The notes beneath the pieces were generated by a model. The model was not told where the DNA came from, searched no databases, and worked only from the letters and a program-made list of their open reading frames with translations. A program made the translations under genes and the position numbers. This document shows, one piece after another, positions 28,629-38,066 of a stretch of DNA of 64,000 nucleotides (the first letter of the stretch is position 1; each line of letters starts with the position of its first letter). This stretch comes from Oricola thermophila (lineage in GTDB: Bacteria > Pseudomonadota > Alphaproteobacteria > Rhizobiales > Rhizobiaceae). Location: NCBI RefSeq assembly GCF_013358405.1, contig NZ_CP054836.1, forward strand, positions 1,736,001-1,800,000, given 5' to 3'.

Positions 28629-29950
28629 TGTCCTATGAAATGATCGCCATCACCATGTTTTCGGCAATGATGCTGATGCTGGTGACCGGACAGCGAGTCT
28701 TCGGCGCAATCGGCTTCGTGGCTGCAGTCGCCGCCATACTTCTCTGGGGCACGGGCGGCTTCAACATCCCCTTCTCGGCCGCGGTCAAGGTGATGAAGTG
28801 GTATCCGCTTCTTACCCTGCCGATGTTCATCTTCATGGGGTACGTGCTGTCGGAATCGAAGATTGCCGACGACCTCTACAAGATGTTCCATGTCTGGATG
28901 GGACCGGTTCCCGGCGGCCTGGCAATCGGGACGATCGGCCTGATGGTGCTGATCTCGGCGATGAACGGGCTTTCAGTCGCCGGTATGGCAATCGGCGCGA
29001 CCATCGCCCTGCCCGAACTTCTCAAGCGCCGCTACGACAAGCTGATGGTTACGGGCGTCATCCAGGCCGGATCGTCACTCGGCATCCTGGTGCCGCCCTC
29101 GGTGGTCCTGGTGCTCTACGCAATGATCGCACGTCAGCCGGTCGGCCAGCTGTGGCTTGCGGGCGTCATCCCCGGCCTGATGATGGCAACGCTGTTCATG
29201 CTCTATATTGCGATCCGCTGCCGGATCAATCCGGAACTCGGCCCCCCTCTGGCCAAGGAGGAGCGCGAAGTGCCCATGGCGGAAAAGCTCCGCCTGCTGC
29301 GCGCCGGCATCCTGCCCGTCATCATCTTCGCCACCATGATGGTGCCCTTCGTCAACGGCTGGACATCACTGGTGGAAAGTTCCGCGATCGGCGCGATCGC
29401 CGCCTTCCTCGCGGCTATCGTCAAGGGGCGGATGACGCGGGAGGTCTTCGAGACCTCCGTGCGGCAGACGCTGGCGGTTTCCTGCATGTTCATGTGGATC
29501 ATCCTGGCAGCCCTCGGCTTCGGCGCGGTGTTCGACGGACTCGGCGCGGTGAAGGCGATAGAGAACCTGTTCACCGAACAGTTGAACCTGTCGCCGTGGA
29601 CGATCCTGATCCTGATGCAGTTGAGCTTTCTGCTGATGGGCACGTTTCTCGACGATACCGCCATGCTGGTCATCGTCGCGCCGCTCTACATCCCGCTGGT
29701 GCGCGCTCTCGGCTTCGATCTCGTCTGGTACGGCGTGCTGTACACGATCACGACGCAAATCGCCTACATGACGCCGCCCTTCGGCTACAACCTGTTCCTG
29801 ATGCGCGCGATGGCGCCGCCCGAGATCGGCCTGCGCGACATCTACAGATCGATCATTCCGTTCGTCATTGTGATGATCCTCGCACTCGCACTGGTGATGG
29901 CGTTTCCGCAGATCGCCATGTGGCTGCCGGATCTGGTCTACGGGAAATAA
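28628..29950 (+). CDS. TRAP transporter large subunit (DctM)
   Basis: A 440-residue multi-spanning membrane protein, the transport channel of the TRAP system. Family blocks include GMAIGATIALPELLKRRYDK, GSSLGILVPPSVVLVLYAMI and LDDTAMLVIVAPLYIPL. The start ATG overlaps the dctQ stop (TGATG); the frame remains open upstream but homology begins here. Length is normal for DctM. Confidence 0.95.
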   Translation: MSYEMIAITMFSAMMLMLVTGQRVFGAIGFVAAVAAILLWGTGGFNIPFSAAVKVMKWYPLLTLPMFIFMGYVLSESKIADDLYKMFHVWMGPVPGGLAIGTIGLMVLISAMNGLSVAGMAIGATIALPELLKRRYDKLMVTGVIQAGSSLGILVPPSVVLVLYAMIARQPVGQLWLAGVIPGLMMATLFMLYIAIRCRINPELGPPLAKEEREVPMAEKLRLLRAGILPVIIFATMMVPFVNGWTSLVESSAIGAIAAFLAAIVKGRMTREVFETSVRQTLAVSCMFMWIILAALGFGAVFDGLGAVKAIENLFTEQLNLSPWTILILMQLSFLLMGTFLDDTAMLVIVAPLYIPLVRALGFDLVWYGVLYTITTQIAYMTPPFGYNLFLMRAMAPPEIGLRDIYRSIIPFVIVMILALALVMAFPQIAMWLPDLVYGK

Positions 29951-30012
29951 CGAGAACTCCGGGAAACGGAGCGGATGGCAATCTGAAATTGACCAACCAC
30001 CAGGAGGTGACC

Positions 30013-31059
30013 ATGACCACGAGACGCAAATTCATCAAGACCGCCGGCATCGGCGCCGTCGGCGCAGCAGCCGGCACGACCCTGGCCGCTCCGGCCATCG
30101 CACAATCCAAGATCAAGTGGCGGCTGCAGACTTATGCCGGTCCGGCGCTTGCCGAACATGTCATCAAGCCGGCCGTCGACAGCTTCAACAAGATTGCCGG
30201 CGACGAGATGGAAATCGAGCTCTACACGTCCGACCAGCTCGTCCCCACGGGCGAACTGTTCCGCGCCATGCAGAACGGCACCATCGACGCAGTGCAGTCG
30301 GACGACGACTCCATGGCCTCGCCGACGGAGGTCACCGTGTTCGGCGGCTACTTCCCGTTTGCCTGCCGCTACTCTCTCGACGTGCCCGTGCTGTTCAACC
30401 AGTATGGCCTGAACGAGATCTGGGCCGAGGAATACGCCAAGGTCGGCGTCAAGCACATCTCCGCCGGATCATGGGATCCCTGCCACTTCGCCACCAAGGA
30501 CCCGATCAACAGCCTGGAAGATCTGAAGGGCAAGCGCATATTCACATTCCCGACCGCGGGGCGGTTCCTCTCGCAGTTCGGCGTCGTGCCGGTCGTGCTG
30601 CCCTGGGAGGACATCGAAGTGGCACTGCAAACCGGCGAGCTCGACGGGGTCGCCTGGTCGGGCATCACCGAGGACTACACCGTCGGTTGGGCGGACGTGA
30701 CCAACTACTTCCTGACCAACAACATCTCCGGTGCATGGATCGGCCACTTCTTCGCCAACATGGATCGCTGGAACGAGGTGCCCGAGCATCTGCAGGAACT
30801 GCTGAAGATAACGTTCGACAGCTCCCACTACTACCGCCAGTACTGGTACTGGGGCGGCGAGGCAAACCTGCGCGTCAACGGCACGAAGATGCAGCTAACG
30901 TCCATTCCGGACGCAGAGTGGCAGCAGGTCGAGGATGCCGCTGTGAAATTCTGGGACGAGATCGCGGCGGAATCCGAGGTCAAGGCGAAGGTCGTCGAGA
31001 TATTCCGCAAGTACAACGCCGACATGGCCAAGGCCGGCCGGCCCTACCGTTACACCTGA
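30013..31059 (+). CDS. TRAP substrate-binding protein (DctP family)
   Basis: A 348-residue periplasmic binding protein. The signal TTRRKFIKTAGIGAVGAAAG has a twin-arginine-like RRKFIK motif and an A-x-A cleavage site near residue 30 (PAIAQSK). WRLQTYAGPALAEHVIKPAV begins the mature DctP fold; LYTSDQLVPTGELFRAMQNG and FTFPTAGRFLSQFGVVPVVL are family blocks. GGAGGTGACC precedes ATG 30013. The ligand is not certain; the operon suggests an amine, amino-alcohol or N-acylated acid. Confidence 0.93.
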   Translation: MTTRRKFIKTAGIGAVGAAAGTTLAAPAIAQSKIKWRLQTYAGPALAEHVIKPAVDSFNKIAGDEMEIELYTSDQLVPTGELFRAMQNGTIDAVQSDDDSMASPTEVTVFGGYFPFACRYSLDVPVLFNQYGLNEIWAEEYAKVGVKHISAGSWDPCHFATKDPINSLEDLKGKRIFTFPTAGRFLSQFGVVPVVLPWEDIEVALQTGELDGVAWSGITEDYTVGWADVTNYFLTNNISGAWIGHFFANMDRWNEVPEHLQELLKITFDSSHYYRQYWYWGGEANLRVNGTKMQLTSIPDAEWQQVEDAAVKFWDEIAAESEVKAKVVEIFRKYNADMAKAGRPYRYT

Positions 31060-31079
31060 CGGTCTGGCACACGAAAGGC

Positions 31080-31103
31080 GACGGGGTGCGAAAGCGCCCC
31101 GTC
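31080..31103 (+). terminator. Stem-loop after the TRAP binding-protein gene
   Basis: GACGGGGTGC, loop GAAA, GCGCCCCGTC (one G-T pair) followed by only two Ts. It lies 20 bases after the dctP stop and 25 before the next gene. It is likely an mRNA-stabilising or partly terminating element that raises the binding protein over downstream enzymes. Confidence 0.65.
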
Positions 31104-31128
31104 TTGCATGTAAGGAAGGAAAATCGAC

Positions 31129-32505
31129 ATGCCGGGCATGATGACGCTTGAAGAACTGGAAGTCGCCGCGGAAACCGGCGAGATCGATACGGTAATAGCC
31201 GCGCACACCGACATGCAGGGCCGCCTGATGGGCAAGCGGTTCCATGTACGGCACTTCCTGGACAGCGCGAAGGACGAGACGCATTGCTGCAACTACCTGC
31301 TGACCGTCGACATGGACATGGAACCGGTGCCCGGCTACAAGACGGCCAGCTGGGAAAAGGGTTACGGCGACTACACGATGGTCCCGGACATGTCGACGCT
31401 CCGGTGCGTCCCTTGGCTGGACGGAACGGCCCTCGTGCTCTGCGACCTCGCCGACCACCACACCCGTGAACACATTCCCGTCTCTCCACGCGCCATCCTC
31501 AAGAAGCAGCTTGTGCGACTGCGCGAGATGGGCATGACGGCGATGATGGCGTCGGAACTGGAATTCTTCCTGTTCAAGGAAAGCTACGAGGAAGCCCATG
31601 CCAAGGGATATCGCGACCTCAACCTGATCAGCGCCTACAACGAGGATTACCACATCTTCCAGACATCGAAGGAAGAGAACGTGATGCGGGCAATCCGCAA
31701 CGGCCTCTACGGCGCCGGCATACCGGTCGAGAACTCGAAGGGCGAGGCTTGGGCCGGACAGGAAGAAATCAACGTCCGCTATGCCGACGCGCTGACGGCC
31801 GCCGACAACCACGTCATCGTCAAGAACGGCGTCAAGGAGATCGCCTGGGCGAACGGCCATGCGGCGACATTCATGGCAAAATGGGACTACGCGGCCGCGG
31901 GTTCGTCGTCGCACGTGCACCAATCCCTCTGGTCCGCCGACGGCAAGGTGCCGGCGTTCTACGACGCTGGCAGCGACGATCCCGACGGGATGTCCGAAAC
32001 CATGCGGCAGTATCTCGCCGGCCTGCTCACGCACGCCGCCGAGTTCACCTTCTTCCTCGCGCCTAACATCAATTCCTACAAGCGCTTTCAGGCCGGCACC
32101 TTCGCGCCCACCAAAGCGATCTGGAGCCGAGACAACCGCACGGCCGGATACCGCATCTGCGGTGGAGGAACCAAGGCCCTGCGTGTCGAATGCCGGGTCG
32201 GCGGCTCCGACCTCAATCCCTATCTCGCCTTCGCCGCACAGCTGGCGGCCGGCATCGCCGGCATCGAGGGCAAGTACGAACTCGAGCCCGAGTTCCGGGG
32301 CGACGCCTACTCGGCGCGCCGCGCACGTGAAATCCCCAAGACCCTGCGCGATGCCGCAACGGCCTTGAAACGCTCGAAAATGCTGCGTTCCGCCTTTGGC
32401 GACGACGTGGTGGACCATTATGTCCACGCGGCGGAATGGGAGCAATTCGAATACGATCGCCGCGTCACCGATTGGGAAGTCGCACGCGGTTTCGAGAGGT
32501 CCTGA
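31129..32505 (+). CDS. Glutamine synthetase-like ligase (probable gamma-glutamyl-amine synthetase)
   Basis: A 458-residue member of the GS catalytic superfamily, close in type to PuuA, IpuC and GlnA4 rather than GlnA. ASELEFFLFKE, GQEEINVRYADAL, HATFMAKWDYAAAGSSSHVH, NSYKRFQAGTFAPTKAIWSR and DLNPYLAFAAQLAAG correspond to GS active-site blocks, but the ammonium-site region differs from true GlnA. Such enzymes join glutamate by its gamma-carboxyl to an amine using ATP. The neighbouring dehydrogenases and amidohydrolase suggest the adduct is then oxidised and hydrolysed. Confidence 0.85.
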   Translation: MPGMMTLEELEVAAETGEIDTVIAAHTDMQGRLMGKRFHVRHFLDSAKDETHCCNYLLTVDMDMEPVPGYKTASWEKGYGDYTMVPDMSTLRCVPWLDGTALVLCDLADHHTREHIPVSPRAILKKQLVRLREMGMTAMMASELEFFLFKESYEEAHAKGYRDLNLISAYNEDYHIFQTSKEENVMRAIRNGLYGAGIPVENSKGEAWAGQEEINVRYADALTAADNHVIVKNGVKEIAWANGHAATFMAKWDYAAAGSSSHVHQSLWSADGKVPAFYDAGSDDPDGMSETMRQYLAGLLTHAAEFTFFLAPNINSYKRFQAGTFAPTKAIWSRDNRTAGYRICGGGTKALRVECRVGGSDLNPYLAFAAQLAAGIAGIEGKYELEPEFRGDAYSARRAREIPKTLRDAATALKRSKMLRSAFGDDVVDHYVHAAEWEQFEYDRRVTDWEVARGFERS

Positions 32506-32508
32506 TAC

Positions 32509-33894
32509 ATGTCAACGATATTGAAATGCATCTCCCCGGTCGACGGCACCGTTTTTGCCGAGCGGCCGGTCATGGAACCGGATTCCGTACGGACCGCGCT
32601 GGCACGTGCCCGCGCGGCACAGAAGGAATGGGCGGGCCTGCCGCTCGACGACCGGATCAAGGCCGTGCAGGCGGGCGTCGAGGCCCTCGGCGCGATGGGT
32701 GACGAGACCGTCGTCGAGCTCGCGCGGATGATGGGCCGACCTGTGCGGTACGGCGGCGAGTTTGGCGGCGTGAAGGAGCGCGCGGACTACATGGCATCCA
32801 TCGCCGGTGAGGCACTCGCGCCGATCATCACCGAGGACAGTGGCGATTTCGAGCGTCGCATCCTGCGCGAACCGCACGGCATCGTCTTCGTCATAGCGCC
32901 GTGGAACTACCCCTACCTGACCGCCATCAACACGGTGGCACCTGCACTGATCGCGGGCAACGCCGTGATCCTCAAGCATGCGACGCAGACGCTGCTTGCC
33001 GGCGAACGCATGGTGCGCGCCTTCACCGGTGCCGGAATTCCCTCCGACCTGTTCCAGAACGTCTTTCTCGATCACCCGACCACGGAAGCGCTGATCGCGG
33101 AGGGCTCGTTCGATTTCATCAACTTCACCGGTTCGGTGAACGGCGGCCGCGCAATCGAACGCGCGGCAGCGGGCACGTTCACGCCGATCGGCCTCGAGCT
33201 CGGCGGCAAGGATCCCGGCTACGTGATGAACGACGCTGATCTCGACTGGGCGGTGGACACGCTGATGGACGGCGCCCTGTTCAATTCCGGACAGTGCTGC
33301 TGCGGGATCGAGCGGATCTATGTCGCCGAGTCCCGGTTCGACGAATTCGTCGAGAAGGCGACCGCCTGGGCGTCGAAGCTCAAGCTGGGCAATCCACTCG
33401 ACCCGGAAACGACGATAGGCCCCATGGCCAACAAGCGCTTTGCCGAGACGGTACGCGCGCAGATTGCCGACGCGCTGGCCAAGGGTGCACGCGGCCTCGT
33501 CGACCCGAAGCTGTTCCCCGAGGATGACGGCGGCGCATATCTCGCACCGCAGATCCTCGTCGACGTCAACCACGACATGGACGTGATGCGCGAGGAAAGC
33601 TTCGGCCCGGTCGTCGGCATCATGCCGGTCAAGGACGACGACGAAGCCGTCGCGCTGATGAACGACAGCAAATATGGCCTGACCGCCTCGCTGTGGACCG
33701 CCGATCCGGAGCGCGCGGCGCGTATCGGCGCCCGCATCGAAACCGGCACGGTTTTCATGAACCGCGCCGACTATCTCGATCCCTCACTGTGCTGGACGGG
33801 ATGCAAAGAAACAGGCCGCGGCGGTTCGCTGTCCGTGATCGGCTTCCACAACCTGACCCGGCCAAAATCCTATCACTTCAGGAAAACGAAATGA
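32509..33894 (+). CDS. Aldehyde dehydrogenase
   Basis: A 461-residue NAD(P)-dependent aldehyde dehydrogenase. The Glu motif is LELGGKDPG, the catalytic Cys lies in FNSGQCCCGIERIY, and FVIAPWNYPYLTAINTVAPA is the cofactor-binding block. It follows the ligase gene by 3 bases and overlaps the alcohol dehydrogenase by ATGA. In the proposed route it would oxidise a gamma-glutamyl-amino-aldehyde, like PuuC or IpuI. The exact substrate is inferred only from context. Confidence 0.93.
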   Translation: MSTILKCISPVDGTVFAERPVMEPDSVRTALARARAAQKEWAGLPLDDRIKAVQAGVEALGAMGDETVVELARMMGRPVRYGGEFGGVKERADYMASIAGEALAPIITEDSGDFERRILREPHGIVFVIAPWNYPYLTAINTVAPALIAGNAVILKHATQTLLAGERMVRAFTGAGIPSDLFQNVFLDHPTTEALIAEGSFDFINFTGSVNGGRAIERAAAGTFTPIGLELGGKDPGYVMNDADLDWAVDTLMDGALFNSGQCCCGIERIYVAESRFDEFVEKATAWASKLKLGNPLDPETTIGPMANKRFAETVRAQIADALAKGARGLVDPKLFPEDDGGAYLAPQILVDVNHDMDVMREESFGPVVGIMPVKDDDEAVALMNDSKYGLTASLWTADPERAARIGARIETGTVFMNRADYLDPSLCWTGCKETGRGGSLSVIGFHNLTRPKSYHFRKTK

Positions 33895-35036
33895 GTCTCA
33901 CTGCCAACTGGTCCTACCCGACTGCAATCCGCTTCGGCGCTGGTCGCATCGCGGAAATCGGCGACGCCTGCGCCGCCGCCGGCATCAAGCGCCCTCTCCT
34001 CGTGACCGACCGCGGCCTCGCCTCGATGGAGATCACGCAGCGCACGCTGAAGCTGATGGAGGATGCCGGGCTCGGCGCCGCGATGTTTGCCGATGTCGAT
34101 CCGAACCCAACCGAAAAGAACCTTGAGGCCGGGCTCAATGTGTTCCGCGAGGGCGGGCACGACGGGGTGATCGCGTTCGGCGGCGGCTCCGGCCTTGACC
34201 TCGGCAAGATGGTTGCCTTCATGTCAGGACAGACCAGGCCGGTCTGGGATTTCGAGGATGTGGACGACTGGTGGACCCGCGCCGACCCGGACGGCATCGC
34301 ACCGAACATAGCCGTGCCGACCACGGCAGGCACCGGCTCGGAGGTCGGCCGCGCCAGCGTGCTCACCAATTCCGAGACCCATGTGAAGAAGATCATCTTC
34401 CACCCCAAGGTATTGCCCTCGGTCGTCATCGCCGACCCGGAACTGACGGTCGGGATGCCCGCAAGGATAACCGCGGGAACCGGCATGGATGCCTTCGCGC
34501 ACTGCCTGGAGGCCTATTGCTCGCCGCATTTCCACCCGATGAGCCAAGGCATCGCGCTCGAAGGCATGCGCCTCGTCAAGGAGTACCTGCCGCGCGCCTA
34601 TGCAGACGGTACGGATATCGAGGCACGCGGCCAGATGATGGCTGCCGCCTCGATGGGCGCCGTGGCATTCCAGAAGGGCCTCGGCGCGATCCATGCGATC
34701 TCGCACCCGATCGGCGCGGTCTACAACACCCACCATGGCACGACCAACGCAGTGGTGATGACAGCGGTTCTCGACCTCAACCGGCCGGAAATCGAGGAAC
34801 GTATCAGGCACGCCGCGGACTATCTGGGAATTTCCGGCGGCTTCGAAGGCTTCCGCGCATTCGTCGTGGAGTTGAACGAGTCGCTCGGCATTCCGAAGAA
34901 ACTGTCGGAGATGGGCGTCGGGTCCGACCGCATCGACGAACTGACGGCCATGGCGCTGGAGGATCCGTCCTGCGGCGGCAACCCGGTGAAGCTGACGGAG
35001 CAGAATGTGCGTGCGCTCTTCGAAGCCACGATCTGA
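33891..35036 (+). CDS. Iron-containing alcohol dehydrogenase
   Basis: A 381-residue group III alcohol dehydrogenase. GGGSGLDLGKMVAF is the NAD-binding block; metal ligands appear in GMDAFAHCLEAY, IHAISHPIGAVYNTHHGTTN. It begins in the ATGA at the end of the aldehyde dehydrogenase gene, so the two act together, alcohol to aldehyde to acid. It ends the operon, followed by a strong terminator at 35073. Confidence 0.94.
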   Translation: MSLTANWSYPTAIRFGAGRIAEIGDACAAAGIKRPLLVTDRGLASMEITQRTLKLMEDAGLGAAMFADVDPNPTEKNLEAGLNVFREGGHDGVIAFGGGSGLDLGKMVAFMSGQTRPVWDFEDVDDWWTRADPDGIAPNIAVPTTAGTGSEVGRASVLTNSETHVKKIIFHPKVLPSVVIADPELTVGMPARITAGTGMDAFAHCLEAYCSPHFHPMSQGIALEGMRLVKEYLPRAYADGTDIEARGQMMAAASMGAVAFQKGLGAIHAISHPIGAVYNTHHGTTNAVVMTAVLDLNRPEIEERIRHAADYLGISGGFEGFRAFVVELNESLGIPKKLSEMGVGSDRIDELTAMALEDPSCGGNPVKLTEQNVRALFEATI

Positions 35037-35072
35037 TCGGTATGGCCTGTCGGCCGTCCATATGCTGAACTG

Positions 35073-35100
35073 CGGCGAGGCCGAAAGGCCTCGCCGTTTT
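35073..35100 (+). terminator. Rho-independent terminator of the TRAP/GS-like operon
   Basis: A perfect 10-bp stem (CGGCGAGGCC with GGCCTCGCCG) with a GAAA loop runs into TTTT, 36 bases after the alcohol dehydrogenase stop. It closes the seven-gene operon that starts at 27310. Confidence 0.92.
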
Positions 35101-35115
35101 GCATCGGGGGAGCGA

Positions 35116-36108
35116 TTGACCGAAAACCGGAGACCAGTGGGCGCCACCGAGGAAGCGCAACACGAGACAGCCGCCATGCACATGGTGCGCGAGATACCGG
35201 TCGCCAGGGCCGATACGACGGTCGACACGGTGATGGCATCCCTGCGCGGCCGAAAGTTCGAATGCGCTGACACGGTGTTCGTCACGGACGATGACGGCCG
35301 GCTTGAAGGCATCGTGCGCATCAACGACCTGTTCGCGGATTCCGCCTACCTGATCGGCGACATCATGGAGGAGGTACACGAGGCCGTCCGCCCGGATGAC
35401 GACCAGGAGGACATCGCCGTCCTTGCCATGGAGCTGGACATGATCGCGGTGCCGGTTGTCGACGATGACGGCAGGCTGCTCGGCGCGGTCCCGCCGGAGG
35501 CGCTGCTGCGCATACTGCGCGCCGAGCACATGGAAGACCTGCAGCGCCTTGCCGGCATCAACCCTGCCCGTCCCGGCAGCGAAGTCGGGATCGACGCGCC
35601 GCTCGGCAACCGCATTCGCCGCCGCCTGCCCTGGCTGGTCTTCGGCCTGTTCGCCAGCTCGCTTATCACCATCGTGATGGCCGGTTTCGAACATTCGCTG
35701 TCGGCCAATGTCGCGGTCGCCTTCTTCGTGCCGGCCATCGTCTACATAGCCGGGGCCATCGGCACGCAGGCCGTATCGGTGGCGGTGCGCGGCCTGCTGG
35801 ACGACGATGTCAGGATCGGCAAGCTGTTGCGCGGCGAGCTCGTGGTCGGAGCGGGCATCGGCGCAGTCCTGGGACTGATCGCGGCCATGCTCGTGATGGC
35901 AAGCTTCGGCGACCACAGGCTGGCGGCGGCTGTCGGGCTGGCAGTGCTCGGCGGCGGTGTCGTCTCGGCGGTGGTCGGCTTCGGCCTTCCATGGGCCTTT
36001 ACCCGTTTCGGCGCCGATCCGGCGCTTGGCAGCGGCCCGGTCTGCACCATCATCCAGGATGTTTCCAGCCTGCTGATATACTTCACCTTCGTCACACTGC
36101 TGCTGTAG
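35116..36108 (+). CDS. MgtE-like divalent cation transporter without MgtE_N domain
   Basis: About 330 residues: a CBS pair (about 25-150, DTVFVTDDDGRLEGIVRIND and VPVVDDDGRLLGAVPPEALL) then five membrane helices (about 175-330) with VYIAGAIGTQAVSVAVRGL, the MgtE pore-region pattern. It should import Mg2+ or a related ion, gated by CBS domains. The N-terminal superhelical MgtE_N domain of the 450-residue form is absent. A TTG at 35116 follows GGGGGAG closely; GTG 35137 and ATG 35176 are in-frame alternatives. It begins right after a terminator. Confidence 0.8.
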   Translation: MTENRRPVGATEEAQHETAAMHMVREIPVARADTTVDTVMASLRGRKFECADTVFVTDDDGRLEGIVRINDLFADSAYLIGDIMEEVHEAVRPDDDQEDIAVLAMELDMIAVPVVDDDGRLLGAVPPEALLRILRAEHMEDLQRLAGINPARPGSEVGIDAPLGNRIRRRLPWLVFGLFASSLITIVMAGFEHSLSANVAVAFFVPAIVYIAGAIGTQAVSVAVRGLLDDDVRIGKLLRGELVVGAGIGAVLGLIAAMLVMASFGDHRLAAAVGLAVLGGGVVSAVVGFGLPWAFTRFGADPALGSGPVCTIIQDVSSLLIYFTFVTLLL

Positions 36109-36129
36109 GACCCGAGAGACTTCCGCAAA

Positions 36130-36762
36130 TCAGTTTCCGATGCGGAAATCCGCCTCCCCGCTCCGGGCCATGACGAGGCGGGCATTGGGCAGATCGTTTT
36201 CCTCCAGCTTTTCAAGTATCCGTTCCGGCGACAGCCGGTAGCCGCGCCAACGCGCTTCCAGCCGCTCCCGCAGCGTTTCCTCCGGTACGTCAAGGAACAC
36301 CGTCACGTCGAACAGCGACCGCAGAGCCGACCAGGGATCGTCGCGCAGCAGCAGGTAGTTTCCCTCGGTGACGATGACGCGTGCTGAGCGGGGGATCAGC
36401 CGCGCACCTGCGCGAGCAATCTCGATGTCACGATCGAAAACCGGGACAGCAACGGCCTCCTCGGCATTCTCGCGCAGCCTTTTCAGCATGTGAGCGTAGC
36501 CGCCGACATCGAACGTGTCCGGCGCGCCCTTGCGCGCGCGTCGGCCGAGCCTTTCGAGCAGCATGTCGTCGTAATGGTAGCCGTCCATGGGCAGAATCGC
36601 GGCCGCCTCGGGCGCCTTCGCCTCGACAAGCCCGACGAGTCTTTCCGCCAGCGTCGACTTGCCGGAACCCGGTGCGCCGGCGACGGCGACGACAATCCGC
36701 CCTTCGCCGGCCCGTTCGATCAGCAAGTCCGCCAGTTCCGGCATTCCGATTTTCCGGGTCAC
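36130..36762 (-). CDS. P-loop nucleoside/sugar kinase-like protein
   Basis: A 210-residue kinase of the uridine kinase/phosphoribulokinase-like family. Walker A is AGAPGSGKST, PMDGYHYDDMLLE is the substrate region and VIVTEGNYLLLRDDPW the Walker-B-like segment. It resembles the kinase FrcK/YggC of sugar loci (fructose frcBCAK in Sinorhizobium). Here it lies about 1.6 kb before a sugar ABC operon but on the other strand, so a link is uncertain. Substrate unknown. Confidence 0.8.
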   Translation of the reverse strand: MTRKIGMPELADLLIERAGEGRIVVAVAGAPGSGKSTLAERLVGLVEAKAPEAAAILPMDGYHYDDMLLERLGRRARKGAPDTFDVGGYAHMLKRLRENAEEAVAVPVFDRDIEIARAGARLIPRSARVIVTEGNYLLLRDDPWSALRSLFDVTVFLDVPEETLRERLEARWRGYRLSPERILEKLEENDLPNARLVMARSGEADFRIGN

Positions 36763-36905
36763 CGCCCTTCCTCCCCGTTTCGCACCTCAGGCAGGTTTAC
36801 CCGAAGCACACGGCCGTTCAATGCCGGTGACGCGCGCAAGGCGCTGGACAAGGCGCGCCGGCCGGGACATGCAGGACAGAAACCGGAAAACGGAGTCCCA
36901 CGCAC

Positions 36906-38066
36906 ATGCAACCATCCGCTTCCTCCGCACCTCTCGCCGGCCTCCGGGTGCTGGAACTGGCCCGCATTCTCGCGGGGCCGTGGATAGGCCAGACGCTTGC
37001 CGATCTCGGCGCCGACGTCATCAAGGTCGAAAGCCCCGAGGGCGACGACACGCGGCGCTGGGGGCCGCCCTTCATAGAGCACGACGGCGAGAAGGCGGCC
37101 GCCTATTTCCACGCCTGCAACCGGGGCAAGCGCTCCGTCACAGCCGATTTCCGCAACGAGGACGACCTCGCCCTCGTGCGCCGCCTGGCGGCAGAGGCAG
37201 ATGTCGTGGTCGAGAACTTCAAGCTGGGCGGGCTTGCCAAATTCGGCCTCGATTACGCCTCCCTGTCGGCGGACAATCCGCGCCTCGTCTACTGCTCCGT
37301 GACCGGTTTCGGCCAGGACGGTCCATATGCGCCGCGCGCCGGCTATGACTTCCTGGTCCAGGGCATGAGCGGCATCATGGACCTGACCGGCGACCCGGAC
37401 GGCGAGCCGCAGAAGGTCGGCGTCGCCTTCGCCGATATCTTCACCGGGCTCTACGGCGTCATCGCCATCCAGGCCGCCCTTGCCGAACGGGAGCGAACCG
37501 GCAAGGGCAAGCATGTCGACATGGCGCTTTTGGACTGCTTGACGGGCGTGCTCGCCAACCAGGCAATGAACTACCTCGCCTCCGGGGTCGCACCGCGCAG
37601 GATGGGCAATGCGCATCCCAACATCGCGCCCTACCAGACATTCGCAGTGTCCGACGGCTGGGTGATCGTCGCCGTCGGCAATGACGGCCAGTTCGGCCGG
37701 CTGTGCGACGTGCTCGGCCTCGAGGGCGTGGCGGACGACCCGCGGTTTGCCACCAATTCCGCGCGCGTGGCGAACCGGTCCGCTCTCGCGGCCATGATCT
37801 CGGAAAGAACCGGCGGTTGGCGCCGCGACGACCTGCTGGCGGCGCTGGAGGAAGCTGTCGTTCCCGCAGGACCGATCAACACGGTCGCCGACGTGTTTTC
37901 CGACCCCCAGGTTATCCACCGCGGCATGCGCATCGAGCCGGGAGGCGTTCCCGGGGTGCGCACGCCGATCAGCTTTACCGGCGAGCCTGCACCGGTTTCC
38001 GATCGCCCCTCGCCGAAACTCGGCGAGCACTCCGCCGAAATCCGGGCAGACGGGTGGAGCCGGTAG
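36906..38066 (+). CDS. Class III CoA transferase (CaiB/BaiF family)
   Basis: A 386-residue formyl-CoA-transferase-type enzyme that moves CoA between acyl groups. GLRVLELARILAGPWIGQ, DLGADVIKVESPEGDD, and GYDFLVQGMSGIMDLTG are family blocks; the catalytic Asp is expected in KHVDMALLDCL. No dehydrogenase or hydratase gene is next to it, so the substrate is open. It runs in the same direction as the inositol transporter but is separated by 282 bases containing an operator. Confidence 0.88.
   Translation: MQPSASSAPLAGLRVLELARILAGPWIGQTLADLGADVIKVESPEGDDTRRWGPPFIEHDGEKAAAYFHACNRGKRSVTADFRNEDDLALVRRLAAEADVVVENFKLGGLAKFGLDYASLSADNPRLVYCSVTGFGQDGPYAPRAGYDFLVQGMSGIMDLTGDPDGEPQKVGVAFADIFTGLYGVIAIQAALAERERTGKGKHVDMALLDCLTGVLANQAMNYLASGVAPRRMGNAHPNIAPYQTFAVSDGWVIVAVGNDGQFGRLCDVLGLEGVADDPRFATNSARVANRSALAAMISERTGGWRRDDLLAALEEAVVPAGPINTVADVFSDPQVIHRGMRIEPGGVPGVRTPISFTGEPAPVSDRPSPKLGEHSAEIRADGWSR

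Noticed and set aside
36130..36762. Kinase as part of the downstream sugar ABC operon (frcK-like)
   Set aside because: It is on the opposite strand with a CoA transferase gene between them; I keep only the family resemblance.
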